NCBI GenBank assembly: GCA_009746045.1
Contig: RPFO01000165.1
Span: forward strand, 60,001 to 124,000
Length of the DNA: 64,000 bases
Source of the DNA: Mesostigma viride
Lineage: Eukaryota > Streptophyta > Mesostigmatophyceae > Mesostigmatales > Mesostigmataceae
Direction of reading: 5' to 3'
How positions within the stretch are numbered: the stretch's first letter is position 1; each line of letters begins with the position of its first letter. The position numbers were made by a program, and so were the translations under genes. Below are positions 30,181-41,546 of the stretch, in pieces. The notes below the pieces were generated by a model, which was not told the origin of the DNA, did not search any database, and worked only from the letters and a program-made list of their open reading frames with translations.

Positions 30181-31878
30181 CCCCTAAATGGGCAGAAATA
30201 CTGCCGATGCATCGGCTGTAACTTCACAATTTTGCAAACCAGATGCCATCCAACCCACCCATATCCAATGGCTGTCCTTGGGGGCCAAGCATGTCCATGA
30301 GTTGCCCTTCGGGTTGGTATATCACAACCTTACATATATGCAGGTTAGGCCATGTATAACTGCCGTCAAAGTCAGGGGGGTCAAGACGAGCGTTTTCATT
30401 TTTGGTAGAATGTGCATTTTGAATTATGTTGTAAGAGCTAGGCACCTACCACTTCAGGGATGATAAAAAATTAGTTGCTGAACAGTTTGAGCCATTGGGG
30501 TCATCATTTGGGTGGGTATACCAGCAGTTACACCCAGTACAGCCCATAGGGGTACCGTTGGTAAAAAGCAACCAAGGGGGTAGGAGTGGGCATACTACCT
30601 ACTAATACCAACTAATATGGCCCCCAACCATGCCACACAATACATTTCCCTTCCACAATGATGGGGAAACATAACTGCATCATCACACTGCCCTTACATG
30701 GCACCTATGTGCAGGTGCCACCTTGTCCATGCACGTAGGTAACGTGGTACGGATACCCTACGCAAGGCATGCATTCTAGGAGGCAGCCACCAACAAACTA
30801 GTGATTTTAAGCCTATTTCAGCTTGCCCTAGCAAGGATAAACTAGGCCTAAGCTGCTATAGCTTGCCAGGTGATGGCCAGCACACCTGGTGGCACATGCT
30901 GACAATGGGAAGCTTCTACTCACCGGTTACATGCTTGATGATGCCACAGAGACCAGCCAACTGCCTCACACTCATGCAATATGTGTGTGGGAAATGTATA
31001 ACAAACATATATGGAGGTATTCAAACCCATACAGCCTCTAAAACTTATCACCATCACCCTGTGGCAGGTCAACTGACTGATGGAAGCATCTAAGAAGGGT
31101 GTTTTAGAAAGGGGCCAGGCCAGGGTCAAGAAAGAGCATGAATAATGCAAAAAGAATGTGCTACACAAGCTAGAACGTATATATAAACGTCAAACATCGA
31201 TAGGAAAACGATGCTTAAGCTTTACCAGGCATGGATGGCGTTACCTTGGCCCAGGCGGTGGCCGCAAAATGGGGCATTTCGGCACACCAAAGTTGTGCAG
31301 CATGGTCGCTGGATTCGGCGATTTCTGGCCACCCTTGCACGTTTACGACTACTATGTATCATAAAAAGTACAAAGAAACCAATATATCCTTTAAAATACG
31401 CCGGAAAGGTATTGCTGTCAACGTTTCTATCGTCCGGCCTGATCGCAGTTTTTTCCAGCAAGAACGCTGCCGAAACCTATCAAATGGCATTCCCGCGAAC
31501 CAAAAATTGGCCTGTATCATCTTTAGGACGTATAAAATCAATATCTTAAGTTTGGCCAGAAAATTCGAACGCAAACGTAAATGCCATGCGTGGGCGCAAG
31601 CCGCCATGGCCAGGTCGTCGTTTTCCGGAATGCACGTTGTACGCGAAAAAGTACCCTGACCCCTTGTACTTTGACCGACCAGAACACCTCTATAACTTTG
31701 TCAGAAGTATGCAAACCCTAGTACCATGCTGTGAGGAAAATTATAAACTTTCGATCTTCTCAGCTAAACTTTTCCTAATTCTCAATAGTTTTCGCGGCAT
31801 TTGGTCCCCCGAGAAGGGGCCGACGTGTCGGCTGTAACTCAGTTTTAGGCGGAAAATCGGCAGCCAGACCATTTAGGG
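30181..31878. other. Intergenic segment between inverted U copies
   Basis: Open frames are short. The longest (31,231-31,659 plus, 142 codons) has no recognised motif and its GC content resembles the surroundings. No repeat, RNA gene or promoter could be supported. Confidence 0.45.
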
Positions 31879-32548
31879 GTTAACTTGGGTGCTCGGAAGT
31901 GGTTATTCCGGGCAAAATAGTGTTCCGGCCCGATTTGCCTCAGGCGGCAAAAGGTTCCGGCACTGTTTAACGTAACTAAAACCTGGCCTCGTGGAGGGGG
32001 GACGAAGAGCCCGAGACATCCGCCTAGGCCGCTGAGCACGCACCACTAAATGCGCCGGAGCTGCCTCAGTGAGGATTCGAACCCCTGACCTCCAAGGTGC
32101 ACAGGTTTTAGTTACGTTAAACAGTGCCGGAACCTTTTTGCCGCCTGAGGCAAATCGGGCCGGAACACTATTTTGCCCGGAATAACCACTTCCGAGCACC
32201 CAAGTTAATTCGGCCGAATTAACTTGGGTGCTCGGAAGTGGTTATTCCGGGCAAAATAGTGTTCCGGCCCGATTTGCCTCAGGCGGCAAAAAGGTTCCGG
32301 CACTGTTTAACGTAACTAAAACCTGTGCACCTTGGAGGTCAGGGGTTCGAATCCTCACTGAGGCAGCTCCGGCGCATTTAGTGGTGCGTGCTCAGCGGCC
32401 TAGGCGGATGTCTCGGGCTCTTCGTCCCCCCTCCACGAGGCCAGGTTTTAGTTACGTTAAACAGTGCCGGAACCTTTTGCCGCCTGAGGCAAATCGGGCC
32501 GGAACACTATTTTGCCCGGAATAACCACTTCCGAGCACCCAAGTTAAT
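31879..32548. repeat. Near-perfect palindrome of about 670 bp
   Basis: It is centred on AATTCGGCCGAATT (32207-32220). Each arm contains, from the centre outward, a U unit, a tRNA-like/spacer segment of about 130 bp and another U unit. The 98-codon frames read outward on the two strands (31,903-32,199 minus and 32,228-32,524 plus) translate identically, which shows essentially perfect symmetry. Only a run-length difference of A's was noticed between U copies. Confidence 0.92.
32317..32450 (+). ncRNA. tRNA-like segment inside the U-repeat cluster (pseudo-tRNA or SINE head)
   Basis: It contains GGTTCGAATCC, a perfect Pol III B-box/T-loop. The bases after it, CTGAGGCA, pair over eight bases with TGCCTCAG at the start of the adjoining U unit (about 32,274), the geometry of a tRNA acceptor stem about 90 nt long. 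The T-stem is 4 of 5 paired; D and anticodon arms are not convincing. Further copies lie at about 31,977-32,110 (minus) and 32,760-32,893 (plus), each bounded by AAAACCTG...CAGGTTTT. It is not a functional tRNA as read. Confidence 0.4.
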
Positions 32549-32975
32549 TCGGCCGAATTAACTTGGGTGCTCGGAAGTGGTTATTCCGGGCAAAATAGTG
32601 TTCCGGCCCGATTTGCCTCAGGCGGCAAAAGGTTCCGGCACTGTTTAACGTAACTGGCCGAATTAACTTGGGTGCTCGGAAGTGGTTATTCCGGGCAAAA
32701 TAGTGTTCCGGCCCGATTTGCCTCAGGCGGCAAAAGGTTCCGGCACTGTTTAACGTAACTAAAACCTGTGCACCTTGGAGGTCAGGGGTTCGAATCCTCA
32801 CTGAGGCAGCTCCGGCGCATTTAGTGGTGCGTGCTCAGCGGCCTAGGCGGATGTCTCGGGCTCTTCGTCCCCCCTCCACGAGGCCAGGTTTTAGTTACGT
32901 TAAACCACTTCCGAGCACCCAAGTTAATTCGGCCGAATTAACTTGGGTGCTCGGAAGTGGTTTAACGTAACTGGC
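32549..32975. repeat. Further U units and tRNA-like copy beside the palindrome
   Basis: Two consecutive reverse-orientation U copies (about 32,557-32,655 and 32,663-32,760), one forward tRNA-like segment (32,760-32,893) and a short U-U inverted remnant around 32,930 continue the cluster. The cluster ends at about 32,975, just before the RanBP2-type gene. Confidence 0.85.
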
Positions 32976-33083
32976 ACTCGTTTTATAGAATATTAATGTA
33001 AGGGGAAATTTCGGCAAACGTGCAACGTGCATGCTCACGTACGACTTTCGGTGGGTACCTAAAAGGAATTAAATACTTGCCTC

Positions 33084-33885
33084 ATGGCTTGTTCAAAGCC
33101 GACATATGTGCAGGTGGTTAAGTACGATCCGGATGCCGCATCAGGGCCTTGGGCCTGCAGGAGCTACACGCTAGACAATGCGCCTCTTGCGCCATTTTGC
33201 GCGGTATGCGAACGGCCTCGGATCGACCCAGGAGAGGAGGTGGCCGCGGAAGTGGAGGGATTGGCCGGGTGTCTTTTGTCTTCCATCATTCTGACCACTA
33301 CGACGGCGGAGGAGAGAGGAAATGTGGACACAGTTGTGCCCGGCCCGGCACCCTCATTGCCGGATGCCGCGTTGGGGGATTGGACCTGCGTAACCTGCAC
33401 GGTAGATAATCTGCCTCTTGCGCCTATTTGCGAGGTGTGCGCACGTCCACGGATTGACGCAGGCGAAGAAGTCGCCGCGGAAGTGGAGGAAGTGGCGTGG
33501 GAGGAAGTGGCCGTCCGAGGAAGGGGCCCTCCGTCCTCCATCAATCTTACCACTATAATGCACGTAAAGACAGGAAACTACTATGCGCCGCTGCCTCGAT
33601 ATGACCCGCGCGCCATAATTTGCAAAGGCGGCAACGTCTGTGACCGGAAGAGTCGCTCTAAGCCAGAGTCTGCTGGTGATTTGCGCCGTGGCGATGGGAA
33701 AAGTCCAGGTCGGCAGCAACCCAAGGGAGGCAAGCAGTCCAAGCATTCCCCAAAGGGACAGAAGGGTAAGAAAGGAAAGGGGAAGGGCAGGCTGCGGGGA
33801 CAGCAGCAGCAGCAGCAGCAGTGCCGCAGAGGGAAGCAACGGTGCACACATGCCCGGTACCTTATCGAAAAGAGGAAGGCGCAGG
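33084..33885 (+). CDS. RanBP2-type zinc-finger protein, first exon
   Basis: The frame from ATG 33084 has two RanBP2-type fingers. Finger 2 (WTCVTCTVDN...CEVC, about residues 101-125) is canonical. Finger 1 (WACRSYTLDN...CAVC, about 23-45) has Tyr in place of its second zinc Cys and may not bind zinc. The two lie in a duplicated block followed each time by (I)DxGEEVAAEVE. A Lys/Gly-rich basic segment and a short poly-Gln run follow (about 205-255). Frame-wise the ORF reaches a stop at 33908, but CAG|GTGCGT at 33885 is a good splice donor and downstream exon candidates exist. RanBP2 fingers bind ubiquitin, Ran or single-stranded RNA in known proteins; which applies here is unknown. Confidence 0.75.
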
Positions 33886-34084
33886 TGCGTTCTTTTCGCA
33901 ATTGCTGAAATTTTATATGTATTGCCGTGTGCCTTTGGTAGGTATTAGTGCTTTCATTGCCGTTTAGCTTTGGTAGGTATTAGTGCCTTCATGCGTGGGT
34001 GTTAGTGCTTTCATGCATCATGAAGGGCGTCTTACTCCTTGTTGTAGTTGTCTTGCTGGCTTGATCACAAACGTATACGTATGC

Positions 34085-34439
34085 CCATGAAACCGCAGGC
34101 TGCAGACATGAAGCGGGTGCTGGAGGCTGGAGACATAAAGCGGGTGCTCGAGGCTGCAGAGAGGATGCGGGTGTTTCAGGTTGCAAAGATGAAGCGGGTG
34201 CTCGAAGCTGCAAAGAGGATGCGGGTGCTCGAGGCTGTGGAGAGGATGTGGGTCACTGTCTCAGGCTGCAAAGGTGTTTGTTTGGGGCCACGAGGAGTCT
34301 GATCTGGACAGCAAGGGCGAGCCCACGTCCGTGAGCTGGGGCCTCTGCTACTGGCTGCATCAAACTGTCTGGAAGTTGGACGGCGATTTGCCATCAAGGG
34401 TTCTTCTTATGATGTTGCTCATGATTGGCGGTGTGGAGG
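34085..34439 (+). CDS. Probable internal exon(s) of the RanBP2-type gene
   Basis: A stretch of tandem 10-11-residue repeats (MKRVLEA(A/G), about 34,100-34,250) is followed, in another frame, by a protein-like segment (GLCYWLHQTVWKLDGDLPS) that ends at a donor-like GAG|GTAAAT at about 34,438. The acceptor is uncertain. Membership in the upstream gene is inferred from strand, spacing and splice signals. Confidence 0.4.
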
Positions 34440-34631
34440 TAAATATTTCCTCATTTCTTTTCTGCCGTATCCCTTCGTTAGTGATAGTTGTTGATTTGCT
34501 TAGTTTCTGTGTTAGGGGAAACACATGTTATTTCAGTTACATGTGACTGTGCTCAGGCTTTTTTTGGTATATGCTTGACTGGTTCATGTTTCGTCTCCAA
34601 ATGTAATTCCTCAAATGTTTTGGACGTGCAG

Positions 34632-34704
34632 AGTAACCCAGGTCATCCTACTGGGCCATCTCTGTCACAACTGGTCAAGCCTGCAGCAACAATACTACAA
34701 CAAG
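34632..34704 (+). CDS. Probable small internal exon, 73 nt
   Basis: It is bounded by ACGTGCAG|AGTAAC and ACAAG|GTAAGT, both close to consensus. It encodes about 24 residues (NPGHPTGPSLSQLVKPA). A further acceptor (CATTGCAG at about 35,066) precedes a final open segment to a stop at 35,164. The exon chain is a model built from splice signals only. Confidence 0.4.
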
Positions 34705-35164
34705 GTAAGTCATGGCAGATACTTAGTTGCTTCTCATCTATTTTGTAATTACAATGCAATGTATGCCTGCAATTCTTATGTTACCATGATGTCCTCAACT
34801 ACGTTGACAACTTTTACCCTGCCCCTAGCTTGCTGTCCGTTGGTATTGCCTTTGGAAGTGATCTTGCTCATTGATTTCTGTCAATGTGTGCACACATTGT
34901 GGTTCAAACTTGCATGTTTCTACCCTGGGTATGCAAGAATTAGCCACGTGCCCCCGTTTCATTACTAGTTTGATTTTTTTTCTTGCATGCTTGTTCAGTT
35001 CTTGTAAGTGCACATTTTTTACTGCCCATCGAGATCTTGCCCATCAAGTGTATATTGCCATTGCAGATACCGCCAAGCTTGAACCGTTTGCCACACAAGC
35101 TGTTTATTGCTTTTCTGCCAAGTGGGAGACTATCATTATAAGTAATGTAGTACCGTTTGGGTGA

Positions 35165-35895
35165 CGACTGTGGCCTACGAATGATGGCCAGATCCTGACA
35201 ACCAGGGTTTGCTCTTGATGACCTTCATGTTTTATTTAGTTAATGAGCTAGATGGTGTGCCATGATTGTGGAAATGTTAGGCTATTCGTGGTTGACTAGC
35301 AGAACTTCCAGGCCATTCGTAAAACTGCCATGGCATTATTGGTTGGCTAGCGGACAGCGCGCATTACCATGCATTGGTACAGCCATTCATTCTCAATTGA
35401 TATTGGCTCTCAAAATATGCCGTGTCATTGATATTGGCTATTCCAATTTAATCATGTAATGGGTGGTTGGGCTTCTTCCGTAAAACTAGATGTGTGCGCA
35501 AGGCAGAGCCAGTGTTGTAGCATGGACAAGGATGCCAACACCTCCACCACTATGAGTAGTCCCCAGCTCGTAGAGGACATGGGGGCCTAGGCCTCTCCGT
35601 GATTTGGAAAAAGATTATGGACAAGGCCAAGGGGGCCCAGGTCATTGAGGACAACAAGCCCCCTGCAGTGGGGAAGGAGCGTGTTTGATAACGCGGGAGG
35701 CATGCTAGACAAGACCCCTAGGGTCGAGATCACCATAGACTCGAACACGCGGACAAGATAACGGCAGGCTCGAGCTACCATGGTCCGGATTCTCCCGATT
35801 TCTGGCCTGCGCTGGTTGTCTCCTTGATAGATATAGAATAGGATTGTTTTGTAGATAGCCTGTAGATAGCTTAGACCGGTAGGATTGCGTGTACC
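35165..35895. other. Intergenic, no gene supported
   Basis: Mixed composition, no motif recognised; the microsatellite follows. Confidence 0.5.
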
Positions 35896-36346
35896 CATCC
35901 ATCCATCCATCCATCCATCCATCCATCCATCCATCCATCCATCCATCCATCCATCCATCCATCCATCCATCCATCCATCCATCCATCCATCCATCCATCC
36001 ATCCATCCATCCATCCATCCATCCATCCATCCATCCATCCATCCATCCATCCATCCATCCATCCATCCATCCATCCATCCATCCATCCATCCATCCATCC
36101 ATCCATCCATCCATCCATCCATCCATCCATCCATCCATCCATCCATCCATCCATCCATCCATCCATCCATCCATCCATCCATCCATCCATCCATCCATCC
36201 ATCCATCCATCCATCCATCCATCCATCCATCCATCCATCCATCCATCCATCCATCCATCCATCCATCCATCCATCCATCCATCCATCCATCCATCCATCC
36301 ATCCATCCATCCATCCATCCATCCATCCATCCATCCATCCATCCAT
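35896..36346. repeat. (ATCC)n microsatellite, about 450 bp
   Basis: About 113 uninterrupted copies of CATC/ATCC. Long open frames across it on both strands (IHPS and MDGW repeats) are artefacts of a 12-bp translated period. Confidence 0.98.
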
Positions 36347-36911
36347 AGATAGGGGTTCATGCTACGTGACTCCCCAACAGGAGCACGAGTTTAATTAATT
36401 TGAGTAGTCTAGAGTGCCTCCCTGATGTATGGGGCTCTTGTGTAAGTAATTGCCTTATCTGGTAGCAGTATTAGTTAGCAATTTTGACATAGGACAACTC
36501 GCAGCTCACGCTAACTACTAATTGGAATAATGCATATCAATTCAGATCAGTAATTTAGCTAAGATTGCATGCAGGCGCCATATATCAAGGAGACAACAAG
36601 ATTTATTATCAGTATGAAGTGAGACAACTATGCCTGGACGCATGGCGATCCAACGCCGCGGAAGGACTAGGGTAGTTGTCTGAGAGGAAAGACGCGAAGG
36701 CCGCGGGGGCATTCTAGGCGACAACCTGCAGGTGGTGGATGTAAACTGCCACGTCCTCGGGGTGCACCCCATGGTCCAGAGCCCACAGATAGGCTTGGAA
36801 CACATTTAGAGGCGCCGGTATACATAAAATGGACGATGTATGCGCAGGTTGTCTCCATAATATACATCAAAGATAAATACATATAGATTAATTAATGAAT
36901 AGCTATATTGT
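36347..36911. other. Intergenic flank of the 9.5-kb inverted-repeat unit
   Basis: No gene was recognised. A segment around 36,719-36,765 (ACAACCTGCAG...GATGTAAACTGCCAC) resembles 39,201-39,245 inside the unit, over about 45 bp at roughly 80%. It may mark an older insertion boundary or a shared exon remnant. Confidence 0.45.
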
Positions 36912-38432
36912 TTCATGTCCCACGTAGCTCCCACAAAAACCAGCATCTTCATTAAAACAATAAGTGGAAGCATACATGTGACACTAATTGACATGCCCGG
37001 AGGCACGCCGTTCAAGGCCCTTCATGAAGTACGTTGCCCTAGAGGCAACCAAGACAAGGGTGGGTGGGTGGGGAGCAAAGAAAGAGGCCGACAAAACCAG
37101 CCAGAGCGGCTTTTAGTCGCAAAACCTCCCTTATCCCTAGCTAACTGACGTCATTAAACCCTTATGTTCAGTGATGCTAGTAAGACGCTAACCGTACAGA
37201 CCGGGGGTAGAATATCCCGAATCTGCACGGCTAGTATTAAATAATGCGTAGGTTGTTCTTTTCAGGGGCACTGCACCTCACGCCCCGTTCCGCCCGGGTA
37301 TAATCAACCCAAGCGCGGAACGCACATTTTATTTAATTCATTTTTCAACCATGCACTATATTGCATCTACTAATCACAAAAGCTCTAGCCAAACAGCTAC
37401 GAGAAAACACTACGACCTATAAGCCGCTCATCCAGCGGCCTCTTGTTCCCGCATTCACGTATAGAAGAAACTCCGTTCAAAGAACCCCGATTCATGTCCC
37501 ACGTAGCTCCCACAAAAACCAGCATCTTCATTAAAACAATAAGTGGACGCATACATGTGACACTAATTGACATGCCCGGAGGCACGCCGTTCAAGGCCCT
37601 TCATGAAGTACGTTGCCCAATCACCCCCGCCCTGGCTTTCCCTTGAAGCCGCACTCCACCTTGCTCGTTGTCACAAGTGACCGCCCTGCCGCAAAACGGG
37701 AGCCCCCCCACATCGGGAGGCGTGTGCCCGGCGGCTGTGGATGCATGGCCAGGCCCAAAAAGGCCCAGCGCATTTGCACTGCGATTGCGCACGGCCAGCC
37801 TATCATGACCCCTCTCGGGGCCCCGAGTCGGTACCGCTATGGCCGTCTCCCCATAGACCCGGGGTGCTTCGAGAAAAAACGTGGACCTAGCCCAGGCCCC
37901 GCCAGCCCGGATGCCCGAGGCCACAGCCCCAGGCACCTGGCTGAACGAGAGTCCGTTCAGCCAAGACCGCATTCCCCCCCGAGGTTTCTATGCGTGGGGA
38001 AAAAATGTCTAGCTTAGGCGCTTTTCCCATCGCCGTCCCCAGCCCCAACCACCCCCCCTCGGCGGAAGGCAATTGCAAAGTTTGCTGGCCAGCAGCAATT
38101 TCTGAAGAAAAAGCCGCAGGCCGCGGACCGAGACACGGGTTGCCAGTGCCAGCCATCCGGCTCCAACCCGGGGTGCAAGCATCCCCAGGTACGGAGCACC
38201 AGCTCGCGCACTGGGTCGACCAAGCGACAGTTGAGCACCTGTCACGGCATCCGGCCCACCAAAGACCCCAAGCTGGGGAAAAGGTGCGGACCGGAGGTAA
38301 TCATTTTCTTTTCTTTTAGTTAACCGGGCGAGGAACTACGCCTGGCCGGTTAACAACTGGAAGTCTCACCACTGGCCAAGTGGCCGGTGCAACCAGTGCT
38401 TTTGGGATTTTGCTCCGCAGCACCCATAGCTG
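36912..38432 (+). repeat. Left long inverted repeat
   Basis: It contains two copies of a 126-bp end block (TTCATGTCCCAC to ACGTTGCCC), a 420-bp block (GCAAAGAAAGAGGCC to AACCCCGATT) and about 690 bp of GC-rich sequence with many inverted words. Open frames within it differ between the two repeat copies at a C-run and are not convincing genes. The 420-bp block is repeated once more at 38,455-38,875 just inside. Confidence 0.9.
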
Positions 38433-38454
38433 CGGCTGCCGCCGCAACGACAAC

Positions 38455-38875
38455 GAGCAAAGAAAGAGGCCGACAAAACCAGCCAGAGCGGCTTTTAGTC
38501 GCAAAACCTCCCTTATCCCTAGCTAACTGACGTCATTAAACCCTTATGTTCAGTGATGCTAGTAAGACGCTAACCGTACAGACCGGGGGTAGAATATCCC
38601 GAATCTGCACGGCTAGTATTAAATAATGCGTAGGTTGTTCTTTTCAGGGGCACTGCACCTCACGCCCCGTTCCGCCCGGGTATAATCAACCCAAGCGCGG
38701 AACGCACATTTTATTTAATTCATTTTTCAACCATGCACTCTATTGCATCTACTAATCACAAAAGCTCTAGCCAAACAGCTACGAGAAAACACTACGACCT
38801 ATAAGCCGCTCATCCAGCGGCCTCTTGTTCCCGCATTCACGTATAGAAGAAATTCCGTTCAAAGAACCCCGATTA
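38455..38875 (+). repeat. Third copy of the 420-bp sub-repeat
   Basis: It repeats 37,073-37,490 from GAGCAAAGAAAGAGGCCGAC to AAAGAACCCCGATT with a few substitutions. Unlike the others it has no counterpart in the right inverted repeat beyond the shared block. Confidence 0.9.
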
Positions 38876-39391
38876 ATGTATAACAAAGATGAGTGGCATT
38901 CGCGTTGGTTCAGTTTGGGTTTGCCTTTACTTTCATTAAATTTTTAAATTTAAATTGGAATGTTATATCTCCGTTGGGAGTACACGTAGCACATATCCAT
39001 GAGAAGGGGCATACGCACACACCAGCCGGCTTGCATAACCAAGTCTCTGTTTGCACACATGCTTTATGTTTAGCATAGAGCTTTAGGGAGCTTCATTTAG
39101 GGCAATTGATTAGTTAGTTAATTAAGAACATGGCTCCGTGGGGAGCATATGTAACACACATCCCTGAGAAGGCACATATGGGCTTTTAATACAGTCTGGG
39201 CTACAACCTGCAGATGGAGGATGTAAACTGCCACCTACTCTGCGTGCACAAGGTGCAACTGCACCGGCCACCATGATGGATCATACCTAAAAATCATTTT
39301 GGGCAAAGAGCAAAACACATGCTGGATCTATTCACATACCTGCCCAGTTTCTTTATCCTGTTTACTTCCTCTTTCCAAAATTGCAATTTTG
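38876..39391. other. AT-rich interior spacer
   Basis: Two loosely similar segments (about 38,965-39,010 and 39,125-39,180: a GGGAG..GTA.CACATATCC.TGAGAAGG pattern) suggest a degenerate duplication. A polypyrimidine tract and TTTTGCAG acceptor end the spacer at 39,391. Confidence 0.5.
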
Positions 39392-39857
39392 CAGGCTGCC
39401 AGAAGATGCAGCTTTGGACATGTGCCATGGAAGGACATGACAGCATGGCACAAAACTTCTTTCTATCTGGAATCAGCAAGAAAATGATCCAACATGGGAT
39501 GGAGCTGGCCAAATTCTTCGAGTGGACTACTAAGATCGAAAGATGGGCAGGGCGAAGGTCAGCTGGGGTCCCTGCATGCTCAAAGCATTTCTCCTGGGTA
39601 GTATCACCAATCCTCTGGTGGTTATTATTCAAGACCTCCAGCGCGACATAGCTGAACTACGGCTACAGCTGAACAGGGAAGGTCGTGGCACCCCTGCCAA
39701 AACGCCCCGGGAAGCCCCCCAAGAACGCAACGATGGTGGGCCGGTCTCCGCAGGGAGGAAATCCACGCATGGCATGGCAACCCGTGCTGACCACAACCGT
39801 ACTCCATCCCATGCCAACACTACGCGCACCCCTGTACTTCCTCGAGCTCTTAATTAA
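39392..39857 (+). CDS. Probable 5' exons of the inverted-repeat unit's main gene
   Basis: After a strong acceptor (pyrimidine tract then TTTTGCAG at 39,391) a protein-like segment reads KMQLWTCAMEGHDSMAQNFF and GMELAKFFEWTTKIERW to about 39,550. An overlapping frame then reads LVVIIQDLQRDIAELRLQLN, a short coiled coil, to 39,857. The link between frames is unclear (intron too short, or indel). Their role upstream of the transposase-like ORF is inferred from strand and proximity. Confidence 0.35.
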
Positions 39858-39936
39858 TGAAGCCCTAGACAGGGTCGCATCATCAAACGCCACGCCGCTC
39901 ACACCGCAGGGCGAAGCCTCAGTGGCAAGTGCGCAA

Positions 39937-41190
39937 CCTGCAAGTGTGTTTGGGGGGCAGCACGTGCAGGCGGGGGGGGCGGCGGCAGTCAGCCCTGCGC
40001 CAAGGACGTCAACACACGTGGGGGGGCAGCAGGCGCAGGCCGGGGGGGCAGCGTCAGTCAGCCCTGCGCCCGCGGCAAGCGTGGCGGCAAGGACATCAAC
40101 AGGCGTGGGGGGGCAGCAGGCGCAGGCAGGGGGGGGGGGGGCGGCGGCAGCTAGCCCTGCGCGCGCGGCAAGCGCGGCGACGGGGAAAGGGACGCCACCG
40201 CGCGTGTGGGGCCAGCACGTGCAGGCAGGGACGGCGGCAGTCAGCCCTGCGGCAAGGACGCCACCGCGCGTGGGGGGGCAGCAGGCGCAGGCGGGGGCCG
40301 GGGCGGCGGCAGTCAGCCCTGCGTCCGCGGCAAGCGTGGCGGCAAGGACATCAACAGGCGTGGGGGGGCAGCAGGCGCAGGCAGGGGAGGCGGGGGGGGC
40401 GGCGGCAGCTAGCCCTGCGCGCGCGGCAAGCGCGATGGCAAGGACGCCACCGCGCGTGCCAGGGGGGCAGCAGGCGCAGGCGGGGGGGGCGGCGGCAGCT
40501 AGCCCTGCGCGCGCGGCAAGCGCGGCGACGGGGAAAGGGACGCCACCGCGCGTGTGGGGCCAGCACGTGCAGGCGGGGACGGCGGCAGTCAGCCCTGCGG
40601 CAAGGACGCCACCGCGCGTGGGGGGCAGCAGCCGCAGGCGGGGGGGGCGGGGGGCCGGCTGCAGTCAGCCCTGCGCCCGCGGCAAGCGTGGCGGCAAGGA
40701 CATCAACAGGCGTGGGGGGGCAGCAGGCGCAGGCAGGGGGGGCGGGGGGGGCGGCGGCAGCCAGCCCTGCGCGCGCGGCAAGCGCGGTGGCAAGGACGCC
40801 GCCGCGCGTGCCAGGGGGGCAGCAGGCGCAGGCGGGGGGGGCGGCGGCAGCTAGCCCTGCGCGCGCGACAAGCGCGGCGGCAAGGACGCCACCGCGCGTG
40901 CCAGGGGGGCAGCAGGCGCAGGCGGGGGGGGCGGCGGCAGCTAGCCCTGCGCCCGCGGCAAGCGTGGCGGCAAGGACATCAACAGGCGTGGGGGGCAGCA
41001 GGCGCAGGCAGGGGGGGCGGGGGGGGCGGCGGCAGCTAGCCCTGCGCGCGCGGCAAGCGCGGCGGCAAGGACGCCACCGCACGAGGGGGGGGAGCATGCG
41101 CAGGCGGGGGGGGCAGTGGGGACGGCGGCAGCCAGCCCTGCGGCAAGGACGTCAACGCGGGAGCAGGCGCAGGCGGGGGGGGCGCACGCC
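39937..41190 (+). repeat. GC-rich coding minisatellite, about 14 copies of 62-97 bp
   Basis: Units contain GGGGGGCAGCAGGCGCAGGC, GGCGGCAGC and CAGCCCTGCGCGCG words; the GCCCTGCG word recurs 14 times. Translated, they give GGQQAQAGGAAAASPARAAS- and ARTPPRV-type phrases. That reading hops from frame 1 to 2 and back to 1 at runs of 7-10 G, consistent with homopolymer indels in an otherwise in-frame low-complexity region of the downstream gene. Confidence 0.85.
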
Positions 41191-41546
41191 ACTGCTCATG
41201 CTGCTGGTACCACGTCGGGCTCACGCGGAAGAACTGCCGGCACAACGGGATTCCGTATAGCGTCCAACATGACATACATGAGGTCAGCTGCCCAGACCTT
41301 ACCTGGCAGGGCAGGTGCGCATCCCGCCTTTGGCAGCCGCACCACGGCAGACGCATGTCCAGCGCCTCGGACAGGTTTGGCCACCGCAGCATCCGGAGGC
41401 GCAGCTGCGCGGACCCGCAAGGCAGCAGCACCAAAGTGCAAGTGTGAGGTATGCTTGTTGCCAGCGGTAGTACAACGCATTCAACATGCACGCCGCACGA
41501 AGGAAAGTAAAGGAGTAACATCAAACAGCAGGACCCACGACAATGA

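Noticed and set aside
35896-36346. Long open frames on both strands (IHPS and MDGW repeats)
   Set aside because: They arise from the period of the (ATCC)n microsatellite; no start context, no non-repeat protein.
36912-38875. The 420-bp direct repeats (37,073-37,490 and 38,455-38,875) as LTRs of a small retroelement
   Set aside because: No TG...CA ends, no target duplication and no primer site; the right inverted repeat contains only one of the two blocks, so they are sub-repeats of a larger structure.
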